64,000 bases of DNA from Paragonimus westermani. Its lineage: Eukaryota; Platyhelminthes; Trematoda; Plagiorchiida; Troglotrematidae. Under the pieces are notes generated by a model. The model did no database searches and had not been told where the DNA came from. It was given only the letters and a program-made list of their open reading frames with translations. The DNA lies in contig QNGE01000283.1 in assembly GCA_008508345.1 (NCBI GenBank), forward strand, positions 107,164 through 171,163. The letters are read 5' to 3'. The stretch's first letter is position 1. Each line of letters begins with the position of its first letter. Positions 22,449 to 34,500 of this stretch are shown piece after piece. The translations under genes were made by a program, and so were the position numbers.

Positions 22449-22541
22449 TCATTGCTCTCGGTTCAGCCGTGATACGACGCGTACCAGCGCTCGATGTTCG
22501 GCGCGTAATTTCTCCGATTCTGCACGAACTTTCTCCAGTGT
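22449..22541 (-). CDS. PPP1R12A: MYPT terminal exon: leucine zipper and stop
   Basis: After the acceptor CTTTTTTCAG the minus strand encodes TLEKVRAESEKLRAEHRALV, then RVVSRLNREQ and TGA. This aligns residue for residue with the C-terminus of vertebrate MYPT1/2 (LKxxNxRLKxENGALIRVISKLS). Heptad leucines are kept. The plus-strand frame at 22379-22618 is its shadow. Confidence 0.88.
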   Translation of the reverse strand, partial: TLEKVRAESEKLRAEHRALVRVVSRLNREQ

Positions 22542-25500
22542 CTGAAAAAAGTTTGAGTGACAGACGGAAGCCATTTTTCTGGCAAAGTTTATATTATGCT
22601 AAGATAGATTGGATGTAGTTTTTGAATCAATGTTGCCGCTGTAAAATTTCAATATGTAAACAGTGCTTTGCTCACGATGTAAAACTATACACAGTATCTA
22701 TTCTAATCGTGCGTTCAACACATTTTTGGCTAGTAGCTAGACTGTTGGGTATACTGGAAACTCGAGTAGCTCGTTCTGATATTGGTGAACCCTTTTAAAA
22801 TAATTCCAAATGTCTAACTCATTGTTAGTCAAAGCACAAATTCAGCTGCTCTACTAGACCTCAGATATTTATATAAATGATCACATTACTATATTTATAT
22901 ACTGAACGCATTTTAGTTTACTGTTATGAGGGTGATAACACTCATAACGCTCTTCAGACACGTAGGCAGCATCCTTGTGTTCTTAACCACACAACCTGAC
23001 GTCCTCCGTCGTCTGGATTCTAGCTGAAGTTGATGTGACAAAAAATCAAGAATGTTGAAGGATGCATTGACGTTCGGTGAAACTCACTTTCATTTCTTCT
23101 TCGCATTCAGAGATTCGTCTTTCGACTTTCTAGAAAATTGAACGATTTATTTTAGCAGGCAACAAGAGCTTCAAACATTCGATTATCAAAAGACGTTTTT
23201 GTTTCAAAAGTTTGCTAAACGTGGCACGCTACTCATGAGTAGTGTAGAATGTGCATAAAGTATCAAATTTTGATCGGACTGGAACGGCCGTCCTCATAGT
23301 TGGGGATAAAGCAAACAGGTTAGTTCTTGGTCGGTTAACCGTCACATATTAGACGCGCGCACAAAACATGCTACGCATTTGCATATGCGCTCTTGCTTCG
23401 CAGTGCCAATCGCTCACGTGGCTTTTGAAGATTATCAGTGGTCCATCACGTTACCAATTCTCATGCAACACCTTGTGCCAGCACCGCGTTTATCAACACA
23501 GTTCCGTAGGATCGGTTTACTAGCGAATTTCGAAGGCCAACGCATCAGCAGTTTGTGCCTCGGAACCTGAATTGTTGTTACGGGTAAGTTGGGAGTGTGA
23601 GGCTTTGTGAGATCGAGATCGGATCTCTTTTGGCCCTTACTCATTGCACACCGTACTAGATGACTCTGAGGATACGTGAGATGCTTACCTCGAAATCACC
23701 TCACTCCATAATCCCTTGTCTTAAACAAATTCGCGGTTCCTAAATCAACCGGTTCATTGAGGGGATTATTGAACAAATCTCACTTCACTGCTAAACGTGC
23801 AATTGAAGTGCACGGTGTAGACAAGCACATTTAGATCAGAAGATACGACAGTGATTCTGGCGTTAAGGATAGCGTTGTAGATTTGTGTGGACTGAGCCAA
23901 TGTTTCGCCTTCGGAAGTTGAGTCGAAAGTTAGACTTCCAATTAATTAAGTTTGTGTTCTAATGATTGTCTGAATGTCCCTCGATCACTAGGTCCTAATT
24001 CCCCGACTCGTATGCAGTGTTGACTGAGCAATCGGAAGCAGTTAGTTCACGTTCACGACACTTTTGTTTACCCTGTGATGACTTGTGGGTACATTTGCGC
24101 CCAGTTCTGTCTTGCCAAAATGGTCAAGTATTTTAGGGTGATAGCCCCCCCCATCCTCTGACGCGGATTTGTGTGGACGTTCAAATTTGTCCACAACCTT
24201 GGTGGGTTACCGTCGTTCGTTACATCATGTGGCCTTATTGCCACAATCAGTGACTAGTCTATTGGTTAACAATAACCGACAAATTAGTATCGTTTACTAC
24301 ATCCATTTTCTGTCAAATCGTTTACGGCAAATATGCTATGGTGTCCATTCTGGCAAATCATGCGGACATTGCAGTTTTGTGTGCAGGTCAATAACTCGAA
24401 CGGTGAGAGACGTTCACTGAAGGCCACCTTGGTGGACAATATTGAGAAGATATTGTAAAAGTGCTTAGGCTGGGAGGGTGAATAATGAACTGTTTTTGAT
24501 GCGGTTTAAACTGTTTCGACCGGTACTCGGTTGTTGTCCTGCTTTAGGTCCACAGTACACAATTAGGCAGTATACCACCTAATTGTCAAACCAGGAAATT
24601 GTAAAGCGAATTCGGAATTACTCTAATTGTACAAGTGTTGTCTTTCGTGTGCATATGCGTACTAACAAAATCGAGCCAGTTTATAACTGTTAGACCGTTG
24701 TCCATGCGTTTACTAGCCTCTTCGTCTTACTGACCGAACAAACAGTCCCACATACCCGCTTTTCCGCATTACTCGAACGCCGTGATCGGATGGCAGCACT
24801 GATTTGTTCATGTAACTCTCGCGTCTCCTTTTGCGCCGCAGCCACTTCTTCACGCAGCTCGTCTGTGGCCACTTTTTCTGCCTCGTACAAACGCTTATAG
24901 TCGTTCGGGCTGTTGGTTACCATGTTTAGATCCTGAAAAATGCACGATCAATAATGGCATTATGTTTTTGTCTGATCACTGCCCGTTGGCGCGGGAACGG
25001 AAATACATTAACACTGATAATTCACAAAGAATGTAGGTTATGGAATTTTTGTCTGGTGGTATATGTAAATATATTTAGTATGGTCAGTTGGAGGACTGGT
25101 CTGCACGGTCTCGTCAATATTTCATTGTTGCATCACGGCTGATCTCTGCAGCGTATGCGTGCGCAAGATGCCTGTGCCCACAGGGCCATTCCCATGACTA
25201 CGCAACACGAATCTGGATTTTTTTAGTTGGTTCTACTCTACACAACAGCGTACCACGTACGGTACCACGAAACAATTTTTCCTTGCTTCCTCATATATTG
25301 TTAGAGACGCAACACGCACGAGCCATCTAGATGAAATCTGACTACCACTCGAGTGTCATCACAGTGTGCTTAGTTAAACCGAAAAGTTACCAAGCTCATC
25401 CAAAGTATAACGGGATACAGAGAATTTCACTCTGGTTATCTTCGAAAGGCAGCAGCCTTCTTACTTACTAGTTACTTTAGGTCCACGACTTCTACAGTGA

Positions 25501-28500
25501 CGTTAGTAACTGTATGCTCCTCTAAACATTTAACCTATATTTTACCCAAATTGGACTCTTCCTGAACTCCACCTACCAACGGGTCGTCGTATCTGTTGGC
25601 TTTCTGTAATCCTGGCCACCACACACATTTGGAAGTGTGGCGAAACTCGTGTGTGTTGCGACCTCATTGAACCTGTATTATGTTGGCCCGGCAGTGTACA
25701 AACGCGTGTAAGACTGTCTTATACGTCCGATTGTGCACAGCCTTTGTCGGTGGCCCTTTCGCACTCTGTCCGTGTTTGCCTCTTTCCCCATGAGTTGGTT
25801 CTCTGCCTGGTCCCATGTGCAACCGGTTCTTTTGCTATAATGCTATGCAACAGGTGACTGGGGTTTCTAGAGCTTGTCATTAGCTCATACTTAACTAAAA
25901 GACCTGATGTGTATACTAAATGAGAATCATCATAGCTCAAATCGAATCTTAGTCAGGCTGGAAAGTTATCACTGTACGTAGTAGGTTCACTGAACGCTCA
26001 CTCAAATTAGTTGAACACGATCAATGGCCACCAGTACTATGCTTTTTATCGACTAAATATCTCTCTTTAAGCTTGAAAAATTCAAACTGCTGCTGATCTG
26101 CTTGTGCATTATCACCTGTTCCATTCTTGCACACGTGATCCCCTTTCAACATGATACAACCTTTAATGCTGTGAAGTGTATCTTGATACTAAACAGGTTC
26201 ACATGACTGGTAATCACGTGGATTAAATTTGCTTCAAAGTGACTGTCTTTTATCACGTCCTTTCAATCAAGAATAAAACCAGTGCCAAGTCGTCTCCAAC
26301 GAACGTAAAATGTCGCGACCTCATCCTCCACCTTGTAGCTGTAAGCTGTTATCTCCCAAAATGAGGATGATCTCACATAGCTAGTTTGGAAAAGTCACCC
26401 ACTTATCAATCAAACTTAAATACGTCAGAAGTCACTCGACATGAACTCACGGAATTCCAGGATGAACTCGTACCCAGAGTCGTCCCTGCGTAACCTGGAT
26501 TGTTAGTATTGGTCTTGTGTGGTGACCACCGGGAGTAGTGAAACAAGTTGGACCCCGAATTTCCTGTTCCGGATTGGGCTGTCGTGGTTATCACGCCGCT
26601 GCTGCTCGCGACCTGTGAAAGGGGACTATGTGGCTGCGAACGGCTGGTCGTGTATCGGCTAGTTGTTACAGTATTTGTGGGCCTTGTGGACTCTGTCTGG
26701 AATGTTAGAAACCATTTATTGTTTTCTGCGATCTTTGAAAACGGTATCGAAAAATATACACTTAAAGGCGAACAATCCTGAATGTTACTACAAAGTTGAG
26801 TCACACTGTCATGGCAGTATCTCACAACCTCACCAGTTTCGATCGTCAAAACGTTCCCAGTAGATTACAAGCAAGTTACTGTTGTACAGTTTGGACATAC
26901 TTCGATTTACAATGTATAGTGTACTTCCGAGTGTGCTCCTGTCAAGCAGCCAACAAATTCACAAAACTCAACCACATAAAATGTGTGGTGTGAACCCTGT
27001 TGTCACAGGTTAACAATACAAAATTGGAATTCATATGTTGTTATTTGTCCCAGTGATACGGGAAATCCATCCCGTCACATCGTTTGCCATCCTTGTTACA
27101 TCATTAGCTGGTTTCTTCGAACTGCCTGTCGTTCTTGTCCCGTATACTTTGGTATTCGTTATTTCTAATCAAGATGACCTAGGGACGTCCACTTTTTACT
27201 AGTCCATTAAATGCTATTCGCAAGTCATATGGACCCTGTTAAAGTTTACCGTCAAAACAGCTCGAATTCGTCGTATTCTTATTCCGGTTGGCGATGTAAC
27301 CTACGAAGTAGTAAGCCTGTATTTGATTACTTTACATTCGGATCTCTCCGTAGCTTAGCATCATCATTGCTGCTAGAAACAGACAGGTGACAGCTTAACT
27401 GACTGCCGGTTTTGACGTCTTCACACATTTGCCCATCACTTCAACGTAAATGTAAAGTTCGTAGTGTGGAGTAAGTGTTCCGTAGGCATCCTTCAGTTTT
27501 TTTCTATAGAAAAAGATCATCTTGAATTATATGGACTCAGCTGAGTGTCATCTTGCACCGTCCGTCCTTGCAGGATCACAAATTAGGCTGGAATAATTTA
27601 GATAGGTTTCCAGCTATGGTGAAGAGAGGTGTTGCTGCCATGTTCCGAAATTCATGCTGTAGTGAACTTCCGAGTTCACGCACTCACGCAGCTGTTACTA
27701 GTATTATCTAGCGGGCCACAATAAGCTACTTCTCAACGATAGGTGCTCGCCTGATCATTCCTACATGCTATAGCCGGTACGGCTCAAGTCTGTGCACATA
27801 TGGATGCGACACATCTCAGCTGACACTTTCGCAGACGGTTTTAATCGATTGTGAATCATTCAGACGTGATTATCTTCGATTCATGATAACCGGAGAGCAG
27901 TTCGCACTGTTTACTATGTCCATAGGGCATGAAACTTGCTGGCGATCGCTGTGTTTGTTGTTTTCGTGCGTTACATCATCAGTCCCAGTAATAATGTGGC
28001 TTCGGGCCATTTCAATAGCACATGTGAATTAAGCTGGTACCTACTGCAAGTTGGATTGAACAAACAACCCAAAAATCTATTTCACACCGTCACTACCCTA
28101 AGTTAAAACGATATGAAAGTCTGAAGTTTATTAAAAGAGGCGATAAAACTGTGTAGCATGCTTGACGAATGGTATATTTGAGAAAACCTGTAGGTGTACG
28201 CATAAAAACATTAGGATTGGGGTCAGAATCGGGAACGGGGATAAGGGGTGGTAAAATATACCTGAAGAAGAAACTGACCGAAGGAATTTTCGGCCTAACT
28301 TTCGCATCACTGATCTTCAGAAGTTGCCGCAGTGCGCGAATGTGTAGTAGGTGAACCTGATGTATGGGATACTGATCCCAAGAGTGCATACCAGCTTACT
28401 GCGGCGACAAAGGAGCAGTGCTTCTGCGTTAATGTGGTCATAGACCGGATTACATATTACCTGGGTCGTTTGCCCTATTTAATGCCTGTCGACAATTAAA

Positions 28501-31500
28501 ATACGCAGTGTGTATACTTCGTATGATGTACAGCTTAGTCATCCAGAATGTATCCTGGTTTCGTACGTTTTGTTTGTGAAAACCGGGTGTAAGTAGAACT
28601 TACGCATAAGTTTAACAATATGTCGATATAGGGCATTTTTTATCGTGATTTTCAAGTTGACCATCACTCATATTTGATCGCAGCCTTCGCATTCAAATAG
28701 ACTTTCCAGACAGCCTCTTTCGAAAAGAAGCACTAGACTCGAGTTTCGCTCTCATTCGAGCTCGTCAGTAGTGCATATCTCTGCCATGGCCGGGATTTGA
28801 ACTTCGGCCATTCCAATCATGAGGCAACGGTGTTGACCACTGCGCCATTCACCTCACATTAGGCACGACCGAGTTATCAAATCTGAACGCTCAACCACTC
28901 TCGCTTGTGAGCAGTGATCAGGTTGCCCGATCGTCTTGAGAGGAGACATAGCTACTGTCTGTTAACTCCAATCGATAACCCCGCGATTAGGACTTTCAAG
29001 ACAGGCCGAAATCTCCGATCTCATTAAACCTGCAAGGTGATATTTTAGATTACTGATAAATAGTCGGGGATTTGGTTTGTTTCCAAGTTGACCATCACAC
29101 ATTTGACCGCAGCCTTCGCATTCACGTAGACTTTCCAGCCAGCCTCTTTCGAGTTTCGCTCTCATTCGAGCTCGTCAGTAGTGCATATCCCTGCCATGGC
29201 CGGGATTTGAACTCCGGCCATTCCAATCATGAGGCAACCGTGTTGACCACTGCGTGATTTATTTAAGAAATGCAATCAGAACCTTCGTAATTCGTGCGAT
29301 AGTAGACTTCGCCGCGTCTTCGTTACCAACTTTATCAAACCTTATCTTTATCATAAAAAGTGAAGTGTCATTCATCTATTAGCGTATAAGCCCTATCACC
29401 ATCAGGGTGTTGCTAAGGTGGTAACCAGTGCCGTACCCTTTAAATGTGCACAGTTATCCTGTTTTCTGGTGGCATTCGCCGGTGTTTTTCCACGGGCTTG
29501 CAGTAATTGATTAGGATTGATGGTACGTCCACGTAAGGGTATGAAAACACAGATTTCGAAGCATACCAAGTGAACAAAATACGCTGCTATACAAATGGTG
29601 CATACAAAAGTCAGAAGCATAAATGGAAGCCTTTTATCATCATCCAATCGTAGAATGACTCCTGGGTTTTTGTACTGTTCCAACCAAGGCAAAGACAATC
29701 ATCTTGGGGATCTAAAGAAAGTAATTATCGTTCAAACTGCAGCTACTTCAAGAAGGACAGTGTGGTTGGGACTAATTTCAATTCTTATGAACAGCATGGA
29801 GCGCTATGCCTCCCAAACTCCGTAAATCAGATCTCCCTTAAGGTCAGTATTACCTGTGATAAAATGATCGCACCACAAGCTCGTCAGTGAACGTCAGAAC
29901 CCCAAGACTCTGCTGGTGACACCATTAAAGAAAATATCATAAGTGGTAGTTTCGAGTTGGCCAGTATTAATTCAGGATAGATCTATGTGTGAATATTGGA
30001 ATTCTTTTTACAAATTTTCCGCTACGTGAAACATCTCACTGTCTGTTAGACCTCACTGAAGAATATGACAGATTTCGGCTTACCCATGAGTGGCCCAGAA
30101 TGTTTCATATATCTCATCAATCCTTTTTAAGACGAAGCATACGGACAGATAGATTGGGTAGACACGGAGACCCCCTTAGAACCAGTTTTTCGCTAAGTTT
30201 GAAGTTGCGTCCCTGCTTTTCGGGGTGAATTTACATTGCGCAGACGGTGTATTTGATGTTGCGAACTACCGACTGCCAGTACTGATGGTACTAAACGTGA
30301 ATAATTTGCAAAAATACGTTAGTATGACTCTCTTTCATCGCTTCCCGATGTCTGTTTGAAAGTTTGACGGTACAATCAAGCGGTCGGTGCCTAGTGATGG
30401 CTGTTGGGCTGGTCAGTGCTTGTAATTCAACAGTTTTGTGCCGGGTAGTTGTAAATCTAACCTGCTGCAAACAGGCAAGCTTCATTTGTTCTACAAACAT
30501 TCACTAAAAGTCAACGGCTATCTTTCTCGGTTTATTACGAACTTCCCTTATGCAGGTCACCGGCGACAGGTTAAACCAATCGTTTTCAATATGCCCTTGA
30601 CTCTAAGCATTTCCATCAAAGATTAAGTGAGTTTAAGCATACAGGAACTTCTTCAGATAGCCAATAAGCAGAACTTCATACTTTCTTAATTGATTTTATT
30701 AACAGAAAATTACCAACCCCATCGTTTTCAGTTAAACAGGCGATATCTCCGTTTGCCATTCCACCCATCATCTGTCAGTACCGATGTTGGTGTTAGGTTG
30801 ACAGCACCGAACATCAGCTGCAGACGGAAATTAGCAAACGCACTCAACTGGGCCAAGCGTCAGATTACGAAACTGATTGATGTTATGCCACCTGCTGTCA
30901 TCAACATCTAAATCCACAAACAGTTTGCCTCCACTATTGCAATGCGCATACTGACGATGAACCATCAAGCCCACATGTCTGTGGAGTTCAATGCTATCTG
31001 CACGGCCAACAACCCGCATCTTTTTTGATGTGTTGTGCTGATTGCCGTCAAAAAACAGGTCCATTTCGTGCGTTCAAAGAAAAAGATTCATATTGCCGCG
31101 TTTTGTTGGTAGTGTTGAGGTCGTTGCACCAGCAGACGATTAACGTTTCATTTTCTTGTAGTCTAGATTTGATTTCCTAAATTTGACAGTCTGTGGTGAC
31201 CGTTTGCGAAAACACGGCGAAGTTTTTTCTGGCATAAATCGTGCAACATCAGGTTTCTGACTTGATTTTTTGAAATATACCAATGCCTAAGAAGTGCCGG
31301 GACTGTACAGCCACAAAGTATTACTGAACCGTGAAATTTCTGAATCTCCTTCAGGGAATGACAGTTATTAAGTCAGGTCTACAACCAGATTTTTCTCTGA
31401 TAATGTGTAGTTCACAGGTGCATACCTAATGAGTTGCCTGACAAATGTCAGTCATTTGTGTGTCAATCAGACGATTTGAGTGAATATTATTCTGATCGAT

Positions 31501-34500
31501 AGAGCTGGAATACCTTATTCCTGGCGGTGTGCCCAGTATAGTAATTCGTTCCGCTTTGATGAAATTCCAAAACCTGGAATGCGCACTCAACTTTTGTCAT
31601 TTCACCCTAAGTTACTCTGTTTTTAGGCATTACTTTACTAATTTCCCCGATTTTTTGGTAGATAGATGATCGTTATTCTTCAAACTTGTATTCGTACAAG
31701 TTTCAACACATGCTCATATGGCTGAATGAGATGTGTTTGACCTCGATATGTCTACGTCAGCTCGCATGCATATTGTCTGGCATCGGCAACTGCTCGATAC
31801 ATCATCACTAACCATCTGAGTGCACTACCTCAGTCGTTGAACTAAGGTCATGTAACAAATCGGTATGCTACAGATTTCATGTACTGTCGCATCGTAGACT
31901 ATTTGAGATTCTATGCCATCTTGATGAATACAAAGAATATAATGCATGATTATGGTGATACATTATAATGTCAGTTCAATTATTCAACAATTCTCAGAGC
32001 TGAGCCGGGTCGTGGAAGTTAGCAGCAGGTGGAATCGATAAGTTAAACTAAACCACCACAAGCGTGACGTGCATGCGTTCCAACTGAATTTGTCTAAATT
32101 GCGCTTGTGAGCATATAGGAATGTTGGATGCATCTATGACAGATATTTAGAGGGAGTGTCATTGCTCCCAGTGACCAGATTATCAACAGACTAGAGAGTG
32201 CGATTCCAAAATAAGGTCAGCTTATGCAGTCAACAGATAATCACGTCTTTGTTCACCGCACTATTTCTTACCGCTTATCCGGCTTGCTGGCATCAAGTAG
32301 AACTATGTTGATCAGGTAACATCGATCGACCTAATAAATTTAGAAATTGTTTACGCCGGCCACTTGCCTGTTTACGGGTTGATCACTGGATCTTGATGGT
32401 AACTAGCTCACCTGTTATCCTCACATCTGTTGGACTTTAGCTCTTGAGATCTAGGAACTGCGTGTAAAATGCGGAATGCTTTTTTTCTGTTGGCAACATA
32501 CAGCACGTCTTAACCTGTTTTCTTGTCGTCTCGTGAAAAAAAAATTCGCACTCCGCTGTTCTAATTATGTACCTGACCTTGTCCATATGTAAATTCTTCT
32601 TTCGTCTAAGATTGTAACACTGCCTTCAAAATTCTGGTTCGTATTGATCCGATGGCCAAAACTATCATTGGCTGGATGGTCAAGTAAACTTGGCAGTCAC
32701 AGAAATTACAAACCGGATTCTGTTGTGCGCAACTTAATTGTTATTGCAAACATTTCATCTGCTTGGAATGTTTTGACAGCCTTTCATTGAGTTAGGTGAA
32801 CAAGCGGAAGACGCGATTATTCTTAGACCCAATGGAATGTATCCGTGTATTTGTGGGTAGCCGTCATAGCTCATAGTGAGTGTACCGCTAGTAAGGGAGA
32901 GCAGCCCAACGAGTGAGAAATGTCGAAGATTGATTTGTGGAAAATCGCCATTTAAACGGGCAGGACTGCAAATAACTGCATAGGACACTTCAGTAAAAAA
33001 AACCTCAGTATTGTGGGTTGGAGCTCCGGTTCATAAGCACGAGTGTGTGATCCACAGAAATGTGTACTTATTAGATAATAAAGAAATGCCTTCACTTAAC
33101 GACTGTTTATTAAATTAGTGTTGTGATCTTAACACAACTCAATAAGACTGTCCAGGTCAACCCCATTCACATATGGGGATGTGCAGGATTGGTTATCAGA
33201 ATTTGGACCGAAAGACGATGCACGTCTCTTTGTAGCACCATGAACACTGCCCATCAGAAGGAAAGAGGTCACCTGTGTCATGAATTAGTAAACAAAAGCT
33301 CCGACAGAATCGACACAAATTATTTGACGAAGGGGCGCCGCGATCGGTGGAAAAGTGGAAGATGCGATTATTCCCCACGCTGCCGTAGGACAGTCTCAAA
33401 GACCACAGGGGATGGATTACGGATTACACAAGTGATTGAGCGAGCGACCGCCTAGGGAGGGCAGCTCGACGGATGATCAATGACAGATAATGATGTGTGA
33501 CAAAGAACACCAGCTAAACCTACAGTATTAGACAAAGGACGTTAATTAGGAACCTCATTGAGTTATGGGTTGCGGCTTGGTTTGTAAACGTGGGTGCGTG
33601 CTCGACACAGGGGCATGTGAATTAGGTAGTAAAGATTTTGCTTTATTTAACGACTGATTCCCGCAACAACCGATGCTTGCATAATGGGATGATTGGCAAA
33701 ACAACCCGCCTCATCATCAAAACAAGTGACTAACAACTGATACTGGTATTGATCATTCCTTTTCGCCGTGGGCGTCAACTTCTGACCATCATTTTTGTCC
33801 ACAGCGATATGTGTTCCTTGCATTGTCCACCATTCTTCAGTGAAACTCCATACTTACTTGAAAGTTAGTACAACAATTTCCCAAGTAGTTGAGCAAGTAC
33901 TTCCCGTGAGACACGACCAGTTTACAGGTCTCATCATGTTTGGTACTGATCACGGTGAACAGCTTGAATCATAATCTTATTGATCCGTTCTGAGTTCACT
34001 ACATCGGTATTTTCTCCTGTCCCAGACCTTCGAAAACCCGCCCTTTTTGTCGGAGCGCCACTCACTTTCGTAAGCGTATCAGCGCATTCGTTTCGTGCTC
34101 CGTTTCATTAAGAGCACACTGAGCTAGGAGACAAGCTAGAGAGGAGGGTGCCAGACCGGAAGAACTAACGACAAGTATACTTGAGCGGTGTTCACTAAGC
34201 TCAGCTGGTCGGTTATAAAAGGTAACTGAAACCAACAACTATGTTTATAAAGGTGGGTTATGCTCCAACGAATTTCGAGGCGGTGTAGATTTACCGTAGT
34301 GTTATAGTGAAGAGATACGCCACTGTCATGTTCTAAACAAACAGGTCAAAATACTGGATGCTAAAAATGATGATGTCCAGGCGATCCGCGGTGAAGCTAT
34401 TTGCATCACGCTTTCGTGACACTGTATCTTACTTAAAAGTGAAAGTTGCCCGCATCCCCATCTAACTACTACGGTTATGTTCTTGGTCGGGAAAGGTTTT

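Noticed and set aside
24146..24153. C-run as a functional element
   Set aside because: An eight-base homopolymer alone carries no specific signal.
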